This document shows, piece after piece, positions 11,401 through 23,459 of a stretch of 64,000 nt of DNA. The stretch lies in assembly GCF_028389875.1 (NCBI RefSeq), contig NC_084672.1, forward strand, positions 1,571,501-1,635,500, given 5' to 3'. The DNA is from Rhea pennata (Eukaryota > Chordata > Aves > Rheiformes > Rheidae). The translations under genes and the position numbers were made by a program. Under the pieces are notes generated by a model. That model had not been told where the DNA came from and did not search any database. It saw nothing but the letters and a program-made list of their open reading frames with translations. Numbering within the stretch: the first letter of the stretch is position 1; every line of letters starts with the position of its first letter.

Positions 11401-13545
11401 CATGCCACGGCAACCGCTGGAATATTTAAAGAAGCAGCATTAAGCAGACACCAAAAAAGCAAGGTGCAACCAGCTTTTCCGTAGCAGGCTGCAGCACACG
11501 AGGGCAGAGCACACCAGTCGCGTGGGGGACGGCAAGTGCAGAGCAACTGAAGATGGTCCCCAATGAGAAACAGAGCAACAACCCCCGTGAGCATTAAAAA
11601 CACTGATAAATTATCGGCAGAGCAAGGCTGGCACAAGGCGTTCCTGCTCGCTCGGAAGAGGCGGTCGATACACGACCTGCAGGGCTGCGCGCGTGTGCGC
11701 CTGTCTAAGGGCAGATGGATTCCTCTCCAAATTCCCCAGTACAGGAAAATGTTGCAATACTGAGATTAGTCAAACTTCTGCCTGAAGAGTAATGGCTGTT
11801 GACTGCCAACTTCTCGCTGCAAGTCCGAACAGACAAATACTCTAGGCTTCAGCCCCGCCCCAGGTCTCCCTAGGAAGAGCTCTGCTCTTCTTGGGATAAG
11901 ATAAAAACCAGGTCCCCTGCCACAGAAGCTGCCTTGCCCCAGCAGGGAATTTGCCACGAGGTGCAGGCTGTGCTGAGCCCTACGCGGAGCTGGGGAGCAG
12001 GACGCAGCAACGGCAGCTCCTCAGCGTGCTCCTCTGCTTTCCCAAAGGAAACGGCAGTGCCACAACACGGGAACCCATCCCGGTTCCTGCAGGTTGGTTA
12101 TCACGTTCGTAACTCACCAGGGCTTTCCTCAGCAACATCGCAAGACAGCAAAGTCTGATTTGGAGTAAAAGATGGGAGGAGGCATGGTGGAAGGACAGAG
12201 AGAAGCCCATAACCTGCGTGGGGAGCACAACTCCATCACCCCCGAAACACATAGGCCATGCTCCTCACTGGATCGACGGGCCTGTTTTGTATTAAACATG
12301 CACCTGAGCCAGAGAAACATGTGCCTGTTTTGCACATACCTGGTGGGACCACACGGCTTTCCTCCCCTACTTAGTGATCAGGAGATTTTTCCTCTAGCTT
12401 TGGCAGATGGTGAAATATTCCAAAAGAGGAAGAAGGAAGAGAAGCAATAACAAAACCATTTCTGCTATAGATGAGTAAAGATCCTTGAACACACTCCAGA
12501 AAGGGGCACTACGTCCTCCCAGGCTGTTTGCAATGTTCAGATTGACAACTCAGCTTGGAGGCTGCTTTTGAATAACCTGAATTGCATTAGCACAAGCTCC
12601 CTTGCTGCCCATCTTGTTCCGTAACTGTGAGCTGTGCCCTGGAAACTCAAGGATTTACATTCACCTCTTGCTCAGTCCCCCAGTACAGCAATGCCATTTT
12701 GTCTCTGGAGCCACTGTGCTGAGCTGCTCGCTCTCCAGTAAACACAAAAGCAATATTCAGTAACCTTCCCAACACCGGATTTCCCTTTTGGGCACGAAAT
12801 CAATTTTTCCCTTCAGTGTTTGAAGAACTCTTCACCCTTTTCCTCCCCTGCCCCAGAACAAGTGTTATTAGCTGCCCGTTCCCCAAAGCTCACCATCTGG
12901 GGGTCCAAGCATTCGGACATCCAACCTTCTGGGTTGATCCTGACCCCTATTCTCCATTCTGGCTCGTCAAATGTTTTTCAGGAAAATCCACCCATCATGC
13001 AAAATGGAGCTGCCAAGGACAAGCAAAAGCACAAAACATTTAAAGAACATCAGATCCGAAAACAGAGAAACTCCTTTACCATCTTTACCATAAAAAGCAG
13101 AAGGCAAAAGAAGTACTTGGAAGAGCATACAGGCTTCTGGAAACCTGTAGTATTAGTATTGCTTCTTCCACATAATATACACAGCTTCCTGAAATGGACC
13201 CAGCAGGAATGTTTTGGGGAAGTGAGGAGGGCGTGCATGCACACATGCAGATGTAATGAAAAGAGTTTACACTGATACCCCTTGCTGTGCAGCAAAAATA
13301 ATTGCATATGTGGTGGGAAAGGAGATGGTGGTTTCTTGGCATGTAAAAAGAAAGGAGAGCAAACAAACATCACGCAGCACAGGAAGCAAAGCATGCCTTG
13401 GACTTTTCGCTGAAAGATTCACGTGGAGTTCAATGGACCATTTAGCAGGTAACTGTCACTTCAAACAACGTGGATTATTCAGACAACAGGAGACAAGCCA
13501 GGGTAATGCTGTTCGTAATCCTGTGTATGTTCAAACACTTTGACG
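11400..13545. other. Non-coding stretch, nothing recognised
   Basis: Ordinary composition. Short frames on both strands have no supporting features. Confidence 0.4.
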
Positions 13546-13795
13546 GGTAGATAAATAGAGTATTTAATTAAACCAACAAGTCATCGTTTATTTTCACATC
13601 ACAATAGGTTAAATGACTTTTTATTCCCATTTTCCATATCAACAGAGCAGACTTTTTGGTAATAAAAGCTAAACTCTAATTAACAGCTGGTGTGGTTGTA
13701 CTTGGCAGCATTGTGAGTAATTCAGTACAAAGCAAACACATTTACTATAAATGGCTTTTGATTGCAGAGACCAAGGTAATAGATGTTATGCACAC
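13545..13795. promoter_or_regulatory. AT-rich block, candidate conserved element
   Basis: Rich in TTAATTAA-like, TAATAAA and CTAATTAACAGCTG words, including a homeodomain core next to an E-box near 13,676-13,689. No repeats. Enhancer-like texture only. Confidence 0.25.
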
Positions 13796-15560
13796 GGGTG
13801 CCAACGACCGCCCGGTTATTGTTTCGCAGGCGCTGGGACAGGACCAAGGCCAAGGTGAGAGCAGGCGTCATCCTGCTCAGGAAGATGGAAGTTGGAAAAC
13901 ATTTAAATTAGGGCCTAGCTGATTTATAAGCAAACCCTGGGAGAGGCACCGTGTCCTGCAGTGAATGCTGGAAAGCCTGCAGGAAAGGCGCCTGCAGAAA
14001 GGGCCCTCGCACCCACGGCACGTGTCGTGCTGCGGAGAAGGGACTCTGCAACCTGAAGCTCCGGCGAGGAAGTTTAAAATGCTAGGGCGAGTGGTTCTTC
14101 CAGACTGCCCAAGGATACTCAATACCATCCCGCACCAGCGCCGGGCTTGGCAAGGTGCTGTGCAGGCTCCCCACCCGGCGAACGGGGGCGAACCGCTCCC
14201 CGTTTGCTCTCTGCAAGACAAATCGCTGCATCCTGCCTGCTGCTGCTGCAAATCAACAAAAGCCACTCAAGGATGGGATATAAAACCTGCCAAGTTTATC
14301 ATTTCCTACCAAAACCTCTTATTTTTTCCCTCTCCATCTTTTAAATCAGCGCTGCTTTAATAAGCAGCTTGCTGCTGGTGCTGCCAGCGGGGAAGGTGCT
14401 GATACCACCAGCACCCACGAATAAACAGCGTGCCAGTGGCAGCTCCTCACCTTTCCCAGCTGGCATGATTTGGACCAGTCCCCCCACCCTGAAACCAGCC
14501 CAGCCCCACAGTTTATCTAGACACATTGTCAGAAAACACCTACCCCCTTTTAATGCCTTTTATTATTTATGCAAAAATATTGACAACAGCTGGAAGTCCT
14601 CAGCCATTAAAAAAAAATTTTTTTTTAACATCAATCCCTCCTGCTTCACTTACTGATTTCCCATTTAAACAATGTCTCTGGTGATTTAAATGCCCAGGTC
14701 CTCATCCAAGCTGCTGCTTGGATGGAGCGGCCCGCACGCCGCATCGCAGCAGAGGGATCGCCAGCCCCGCGATTTGTCCCCCCCGGATGTCAGCTTTCCT
14801 ATGAGATACAAGCGAATTTTAATCGAATCAAAAGTGAAGGAAGTTTATCCTGCGATACCGTAACAAGGCTTTGACCTCCGCTCCGGTCCCAGGTGGCCTG
14901 GCTCTGCAAGAAAGACTAATTGCGTCGGCCGGGCTGCTGCAAGACAGCAGCTTTCCCGCCCCCACCGAAACGCAAGCTAGAGGAGCGCAGCGGGACCTTC
15001 AGGACAACGCGACGCCGGCTGCTCGCGGAGCGCCGCGAGCTATAAAATCAGACGTGAGGTTGTTTGATCCCAAGGCTCGGGTTCCTAAGGCAGAAGCAGG
15101 GGGCACAGCGCACGCCGCGGGGCCCCCGCTGCATCGCGGAGCCCGTGCGGCTCGGCGCAGCCGAGCTCTCGATGCGCCACGAGAGCGGCGGCGCAGGCGG
15201 GCGGACTTGCGCTTGCTTCCTTCTACTTCACGCTCCAACCTCTCACGAGCGACTCGTGCAGTTTCTACTGCCCTTGAAGGCAGCGACGGAGGAAACCTGA
15301 GTGCCCCAGCATGTCACCGCGCGTCGCGGCCGGCCGCCACCGCCTTCCTGCGGAACGCGCTCTTCCTTCTCTTGTCACCTTCCATTGGGCTGGTTTGGGT
15401 TTGAAAGCACGCCAGGAGGGAACGGGAGCCAGCATTCAGCACGGGTGACTCAGCCTCAAAGAGCACGGCCATGCCTTCCGCGTGACATCCACCCTGCTGA
15501 TTTAGAAAGGCAAACTCGGTGATGAGAGTCAACCTGGGGGGAAAAAAAAAAAAAAGGAAA
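13795..15560. other. Non-coding; CpG-rich at about 14,880-15,360
   Basis: Includes a nearly perfect A9-T9 palindrome at 14,609-14,626 and A-rich low-complexity sequence at 15,543-15,568. Open frames in the CpG-rich part (to 177 codons) show only compositional bias. Confidence 0.35.
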
Positions 15561-15564
15561 AAAA

Positions 15565-16520
15565 AAAGGATATCAGCATTTACTTTGCGTGACCTCTAGC
15601 TCCGTCTATCGCTAGTGCAGAATAAACACGGAGGGGAGAGAAAAACACCGTGTCCTAAAGCAAACAGCAAGGACAAGCTTGATGAGAGTGTTTAAGCAGT
15701 TGTTAGAGCGCGCTTGATTGCAAACCTTGTAGGAGCCCCACGGAACACGTGATGTTTGTTTTAACAGCACTTAGCAGCTGTCCTGTTAAGGAAAAGAACA
15801 AAGTGTAGGTGTTATAAAGTCAATATTGTTACAAGAAGGCATGTGACAAAGGTCCACCGAGCCGCGGTTAAATAAAATCACTTTCTCATTTGGGTTTATA
15901 CAGCTTAGCTGAAGTTTATATTATTTCCCTGAATTACTTTTCCAGATGCGTATGCCATAAGAGATTAAGATCATAGACCCAACGTGATTATTTCCACTGA
16001 TGAGATTAATACACATTGTTTTATCTCAGAATTGGACCGAATCAAAAAGCATATTTTCAAACAGTACGAGTTCCCACCTCAGCTGCCCACCTGCCCCGAG
16101 ACGGGGCTTGTGCGGCTGGGAGTCGCCCGCCCCCAAAAGACTAGCCTTATTTTGGGCGCAGCTCCTCCTCCTCCTCCCCACTTTTTCCCCCTCCGCAAGG
16201 AATTACCCTTTAAGCTGAAATTTATCCTGTTTTTTGTTGCCAAGAGATGAATTTAAACAAAAAGGCCACACATCCCATCTTTTTGAATTGACTGGATTCT
16301 AAATACAAACCTTGAGGAAAAGAAAAATGCATGCTTTTCTTGCACCTGGATCATTAGAGAATTAAAGCTTCTAATTGCCCATATATATCTCCAGTCCCTG
16401 GTGCAGAAGCCTTCCGAGCTGCTAGTCCACCTAGAGTTTTATTTTAACATTTACTTTTCAGTTGCCAAACTTTTGGTGGACTTTGCCAGAAATCTAGAAT
16501 TGCAATAAAAACAGACATAT
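15565..16520. promoter_or_regulatory. AT-rich block, candidate conserved regulatory region
   Basis: Long AT-rich, repeat-free sequence with SOX-like AACAAAG and ATTGTT words and TAAT cores, notably 15,740-16,070. It resembles conserved non-coding DNA of developmental loci. No coding potential. Confidence 0.25.
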
Positions 16521-17700
16521 CCACAGAAACACCCTTGCCAATAAAGCGGATATTTTCCATTTGAAAAGATATTTCCTTGTAAAATTGTGACCCAAATCAC
16601 GGGGAAGAAAGCGCCACCCGGGCTCAGCCTTGCCTCGGGCCAGCGTCCCCCCGCCCCAGGCGGAGGGGGGGGCTCCCGCTCCGGGTCGATGTCCCCATCC
16701 CCGGCGCCGACACGGCTCTGCAAAGGGCACGGGGGTCCCCGCGCTTAACCTGGAACAACAGCACACGGCCCAGAGAAATAATACAGGACTGCTTTATTTC
16801 CTGCTTCCTTCGTGGAAACCACTATAGCAGGGCCCTTGATTTTTATGTGTTTAAATTCTTCTCTGATGCTGCAGTCCCAGATCTGTGCTTTCAGGAGGGA
16901 GGATTAACTTTATCCTTATTGCAGCTATTAACCTCTGCATGTGAGGACACTGGAGGTAAATGAGTAACTTTTCTTTTCATGGAGAACATGAAAAGACAGA
17001 GTATTGACGCCAATGCACAATGACAAGTGATTTTATTTCCATATGTGAGAGTAAACAGACTGATTTAGTACTGGAAATTTTTAAGGAGCCTTGCAGTTGG
17101 CAAATTTTCACTTTTTTTTTTTATACGCATGTAAATCCATCAGGGGCTTGGCATCCACTCGAGATCCAGAGCCACATTTTCTAATTTATAATTTATTTTG
17201 TCTTGTTATAAAACCAGAGGTGACAAACTCAGGCCTTCAGAGGAAGGTGAAAATCCAGGCTTGAATCTCAGCGCTGCAGCTGGACCTCTTCTCTTATATT
17301 CTACTCCTCTGGAAAAACTATCAGCTAAAACCTGCTTTTACATTTAAGCATCATTTAAACACAAGAAAATCCGTAAGCTTTGCCTGCAGTAACGTGGAGG
17401 CTTTCCTAATACCGGCTGTTTGTCTTCCTTTAGCGTGTGCACACACGCACGCCAGGGCAGCTTTCCCCTCCCAGGTTTTACGTTCCTCATCGACGCACGA
17501 AGGCAGCCGCGAGCTCCGGAGCCCTCCGAGGGACGGGCTGCCTCCAGCGCCGCGGGGCTGGCTTAAACACAGCCCCGGGCACCGCGGCTTCCTGGGCTGC
17601 GCGACTCCGGGGCGCCCGCGCGAGCGCTGGCGGAGGAGAAACCAGCCCGGGGAAAGCACCGCTTGCTCCCCTCATCCGGGCCGAGGCGCGTTCTCCTAGC
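16520..17700. other. Non-coding; AT-rich enhancer-like part at about 16,830-17,230, GC-rich part at 17,440-17,700
   Basis: A short GC-rich patch (16,600-16,740) is followed by AT-rich sequence with TGACAAGTGATTTTATTT-like words, then a CpG-rich patch. No gene is recognised. Confidence 0.3.
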
Positions 17701-17870
17701 GCTTCGCTCTCCGCATCAGCTTTGTAAATAGCAACTCTGCCTCGTTTATAAAGGCAACGTTGACATTTTGTTATAAATGGTAATGTCAATTTGATAAAGT
17801 TAATTACTTACTTATTATTTGGAATCTAATTTGCATTACAGGTTGAATTCATTAAAAAGCAGGATGAGTG
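17700..17870. promoter_or_regulatory. AT-rich block, candidate conserved element
   Basis: Contains GTTTATAAAGGC, TTATAAATGG, AAAGTTAATTACTTAC and CTAATTTGCAT (octamer-like) words in under 200 bases between a CpG-rich patch and ordinary DNA. Texture-based call. Confidence 0.25.
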
Positions 17871-20800
17871 TTTATACAAGAGGTTTCTAAAGCACCTGAA
17901 GGAGGGCTGCAGGCAACGTGCTGGCCCCAGCACTGGCCACGGACAGGCCCACGCGCTGGGCGCCCGCAGCGCGCCACGTCCCAGCCTCTCCACCCCGCAT
18001 TTATTAACGTGGCAGATGAAAGCATCAACATACCAGAGCTAAGAATTCCCAGTGCAATAATGCATTCAGATAGTCCAAACTACAGTAAATGTTTACTTGA
18101 TTTTTCAGCTGCGTTTCTTGAAGCGGCTGAGGAATTGTACTTCCCAGCTCTGCTCCAATTTCAAGTCCGCAGCAGAATACCCTTCCTGCCCATACTAATT
18201 TCAGTATCTGTATGATTTTAACGGTAACTTGCTACTATAACAGAGTGCTTAGATGACCCAGCCTGACTAATTGGCTCAGCGGGGTCTGGCCCTCCGTCAC
18301 CAAGGGAGCGGGGTGCTGTGCATGCCCCCAGCTGTTGCAATGCGGAGGACAAGGGCTTGCACTTGTCCCCCCTGAGGGGCAGTGGCAGCCCATTTCTGTA
18401 ACGGATGCGTGCGAAGCAGGCGCCACTGCACCTTCCTCTCTGTTTTGCAGAGAGGCAGTGAAGTCCTAGGCTCAGGCTCCCAAAGGGATCTGCCAAGAGC
18501 TCACTGGCCACCTGTAAAATGCTTCTGCAGCACATGGGAACACTGCATGCTAAGGCCAGACCCGCCTGGCTCTAATCCAGAGCCAGAGCCACACAATCAC
18601 CTGTCTTTCTCTAAATCCAAAGGCAAAAACGCACTTCCTAGTAAAGAAGTTTTCTTCCTAAACCTTCTATGCTCCTCAGATGCAGTTACTAAACTAAAAA
18701 GCAGCAGATACAAGGCACTCACTGCCTTTAACACACTCCCATCTCTCATTACGTGGCTGTCCAGGAATAACCCAGGGGATTCCACACTGCTGACAATTTA
18801 AAGAAAAAAAGAAAAAAGCCAATAGCAAAGAGGATCCCCCCTGCCATCTGCTACATGGCATGTCAGATGTGGGCAGGAGGCGTTAGTGCTGGCATAACTC
18901 ACCAGGAGACAACATGCAATGGCAGAACCAGCTCGGAGGCAGGAGCACGTTCCTTCTCCAGTGCTCCAGGAGAGCCGGGCAGCAGCAGGGCAAGGTCTCC
19001 ATCTCACCGGCCACCCGTGAACGTTCGTGCAATGAGGATGTCTCTCCAAGCAAGCCAGCGCGCCGCAGCAATGCGAGCACAGGTGAGCTCAGGTTTCCTG
19101 CTCTTCTGCTTGTGCTCCAGACTAGATCACCTTGAGGATACAATAATGCAAAACCAGAGAAGCAAAGCCACAAAACTGCCACCCACAACAGGTACCTCCC
19201 CAAAACTCACCAGGCATCTCAGCAGGCCAGAAACGCTTGCCCTGACAAAACCACTCATCCCCTGGCTTTCTCCTTTCTTCCTGTTTTACGGAGAGGGGAA
19301 TTCCTATCTTACAAGGGCAGGATTCAAATCCATAGTCACCCAGAACCAATCCCATGCTATGGAGTCAAAGGGTGGCTGTTTGGCAGGGTGCCTGGGTAGT
19401 AGGTAAACCATTAATTCATGGTTCCTCAGCAAGCAGCCTTATTTTCTTTCTAGCCACCTGGGTAGTTGCGGGAAGGCAGTGGTCTCTGCCCCCCCAAGGG
19501 CTAGGCAGGAAGCCTGACAAGGGCTTGCAAAGCCCCCAGTCCACTCACACTCACAAGCAGGTGCTCCTCAGGACCCCTCTGGCTAAGAAAAGCTTCCTAA
19601 GGACTTGGCGCTTTAGCCTTTGCATGCTGAGGGCCCTCTACCTGCAATTCTGCGATCTTGCTTTTGCACTTGCGACCTTCCGTGCAAACACGCTGAGGCT
19701 GGGGTGTGCAGACACCGCGCTGTCCCTCAGCTCTTATGCTCACACCCTTGCACACGCAGACTCTGAACCGTTGCTGTGTTGGGTTTCTTGTCAAAGTAAC
19801 TGCTGCCAGTGTTTTAAGTCATCCTTTTTTCCCTTATTTCCTCACCTTTTTGCATTGTAGCTTTTAGTGTTTACACTAAGATCCCTCCACCTCATAGCTC
19901 TTAGTCTGTAATTTCTTATTAGAGCAAGACCCAGCAGGTAACAAGGAGGTAATAGTCTTTTTAACAACTGGCAAACATTACCTGGCACAACGCATGCACA
20001 AAGCTTAACTACCGGTTAGTGCACAAAGTCTGCACCCAATTAGGCATAGCCAGGGCAGCGCTGGTAGTAGGAGCAGAAACCACCCCTAGGAGCTTGAGCC
20101 AGTCTTGATAAAAGGTGCAACTGCGCTAGGGAGAAAGCATGAAAAGTTTCATCAGCATCATCTCTATCAGCAGGACACAGAGAGAAACAGAGCAGGATGC
20201 TCGTCTGGGGACCCCATCGTTTTTCCTCCCAGCTGGCCACCCAGGAGAAGTCTTCCCTTTTCTTTCTTGCCTTCCCCCCTCTCCCCGAGGTAATTTTGAT
20301 AAAGCCTTGTTCACACAAGCCTGCCTCAACTTTCCGTTTCCAGCACATCAATCCCACCAAGGTCTCAGAGGTTAAATCAGAGCACCAGCCCCCAGGCTAG
20401 TTATTTGGAGCCACCTTCCTTCTTTCAGTTATCTTTCCACTCTCACTCCATCATCCTCTCAGGTTTTTTAACTAGTACTTGAAGAAATGGCAAGAAGACC
20501 ACTGTGTGCCCAAGTCATTTCCTTGCAGCTGCATGCTGCAGAGGTCCCGTCAGACCCCCTGAGTAGAACATGCCCACTACACACACCAAGATGCACTTTA
20601 GACATCTTTGGACGTCACAGGCTTTTACAAAAGCAGGTTTTTACCTCCTCAGAGCAGCCAAGTAGAAGTGTCGAAAGCACATTTTTAGCCTGTGATATTT
20701 GTGCATTTCCAGCAGCGCAGGACAGAGGCATCATCCATCTCTCCCGCACCAGCATCCTGGGAAATTCACATGTTGAGAGAGGACTGCCAGCAAATTAAGC

Positions 20801-23411
20801 ACAGCATGGGAGGTCTCCGTTTGTTCAGGTTTTTGTACTCGAGCTGCACAGGGAACAGCTTTCCAGGAGAGGGCAGAACGATCCGCACCACCACACTTCT
20901 CCAGGGCATCTCCCACCGCTATCATTAACAGGCCACCATTTCCAAGCCGTCCTTCGCAGGCTGCGTTACTGGGAGGGCCGCAGCTCCGGGAGGCACTTCA
21001 GCGGGCAGAGGAGCGGTCGCGCAGAGCCAGGCGGCCGGGGAGCAGCGGCTGACGCCAGGGCCCGCGGTTGCTTCCATCAGTCTGAGAGCACCATCTGCCG
21101 TCCCGCGCCGCTTCTGCGCGAACCGGAGACCGCCGCGCGTGGGGCAGAGCCCGGATCGCTCGGGGCTCGTCCACGCGAGGCACCGTGGGCACCAGGGCGA
21201 GGGACGCAGCCCCAGCACCACTGCGGCTGTGAGCCACGGCGGCCACCCCACGGCCACGCTGCCGCAGAGATCACCGACTCGGGGCGGATCGGCGGCTCAG
21301 AGGCTGTTCGTTGCTCCCAGTAGATCTTAGCACCAGGCAGGAGAGCGCTCCCAGGGCAGCGGTCCATCCACACGGAGTTATTTCTCTGTCGGCTGACCTG
21401 CTGGACGGAGCGCAGGCGAGGGGTTCCCGTGGTGCCGGGGGGTGCCGTAAGCCCCCCGCGCTCCTCGCCGGGCAGACGGCGCACAAGGGGCTGCCAGGGC
21501 TTAGACCAACGCAAGCAAAAGAAATCCCAGCCCTAGGAGCTAACAAATGTCTTAGAAACACTTCCAAGTGTAGCAGAAGGGCTAGTTCACTTTGAAACGC
21601 AGTAGGATACAAGATTTACTAGCTAAACCTGAAGTTACTTACTGTATGTGTTCTTTGTAAAGGTTAAAGCTCTTTGAGCCAATAAGGGTTTAGGGACTTT
21701 GCCATGACCCGCTACTCCACAGGCTCATTTAATTTCATTTCTCTGGCTTTTGTCTGCAGAACACCTTCTACCCCTTTCAACAGCAAAGGGCCAACAGCCC
21801 AAAGCTAATATTTATGCCTTAGATCTCCTTTGATGATGCAATCTAGAAACAAATCACTACTTAAATAATCCAGCCATTTAATCATACAGAAATGTGTAGA
21901 AATAAGAGGATTAGGCTTCTATCCTAGAGAATTATATTTTATGGACTCTAAGTTTTTCCTAATAAAACAACAAGACCAGCTCATGGTATTTTAGAAATAA
22001 ATCCAAGCGTCTAAGCTCCAGAATAATCAAACTATTGGAGCGGGGAGAAGGGGCTTCTTCACAACTGCCTGAAACTCAAAGTTCTTGTTCAGTAATTAAA
22101 AAGTTTAAGTGAACTGCAGATTAAATGATTTAACTCCTGCGCTCCCAGCACAACAGTCCTGGGGAGTCAGCGAGAGCTCTTTGCAGGGGCTAACATGATC
22201 ATGAACCAGCCTTTGGCCGTGTCTACCAAGCCAGTTCACAATAACCCAGCGGTGACAACGCTAGATCTGCTTTCCCTGTGGCAGGGGTGGTGGTTCTGGC
22301 CAGAGCAAAGGAGGGCAAACTTTTTCCTACAGAGAACTGTTTTTTCCCCAAGAGCACCCTTTTACTCACCTTTTCACAGGCACTTCTTCCACAAAGCTGA
22401 ATATAATTGGAGACAATGTAATTTTAGCATGTGGGTGGATTATTTTTAACACCATCTGAACTTAACATAAATCAAGAGAGATGCTAGAGACAAATGCTAT
22501 TTCTGGGAAGCAGGGAGCAGTTCCCTGGAAGAGACCGGTGCCTGTGTGTCAGCCAGCCTCGCAGAGCAGATCCTCGCGCCAGCCCGAGCTCCACACTCGG
22601 GCTGCTACCAGCACCGCCGGCAAATGGAAGATTCCACTAGGGATGTTTGCATATAAACATCTGCCCTGTTTATAAGGAGGGATAAAGCCGTGTCCTTCGG
22701 CCGCAGGCGCTGCCGAGCTGTCGCAGACGCTAGCCATTTTTCAAACGAGCTGCCCTCCCCAGAAAGATAAATGTTCTGCCTGAATAATAAGGCCAAAGGT
22801 GGTTTTCATCATCTGCCCTTGGGGTGGGAGCACAGCACGCCCTGAGGACGGCTCCCAGCGCTGCCCCCACCGCCGTGCACCGCCACCCTGCTTTATTAAC
22901 ATGGATGTTGCCATCCGCAAGAGGAATTCAAGAGGGCTGTTCATGCCCACCAGGATTATTGCCTGCAATTATTCATGCTGTGCCATGAACAGCAAGCCCC
23001 TCTCAGAGGACTAGCAATTCCAATTTTAATTCTTTTGAGCAATCTGAAGCTTAGTCCTGCAAACTCTAGTCAGTTCTCAATTTCATGGCCAGCCCCAAAA
23101 TATCACTTGTGGATCCCCATAGCAGGTTCAGCCTTTGCAAGGCCTGCACAGATCCACAGATCTAGCTGCGGGAGAAGTGGAAGCCACTCAGCCACGGGCC
23201 ACCCCGGGCCAATACGGACTCCCCACACCACAGGGTGCCAACGGAGGCCACACATGCTCTGCAGGAATCTGGGTTGGACTTGAGACTGCAAGAGTGGAAA
23301 ACAAAACAGCTCACCAAGAGAACTGTGAGGAAGCATATTAGATACGGAAATCGCTAAGTCACCGCATCCCAAACATCCAGTAGTGGCTATACTCTGACCC
23401 TGGCCTCCATA

Positions 23412-23412
<1 letters not shown>
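17870..23412. other. Non-coding stretch, nothing recognised; small CpG-rich patch at about 20,940-21,480
   Basis: Ordinary composition throughout, apart from one CpG-rich patch. No exon matching a known vertebrate gene and no RNA gene was seen. Confidence 0.4.

Positions 23413-23457
<45 letters not shown>
23413..23457 (+). repeat. Poly(A) tract, 45 bases
   Basis: The longest homopolymer in the window, followed by a C/CA-rich stretch (cccacacacccc). The 400 bases before it do not translate to a recognised protein and carry no AATAAA close by, so a processed retrocopy is not supported. Confidence 0.95.
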
Positions 23458-23459
<2 letters not shown>

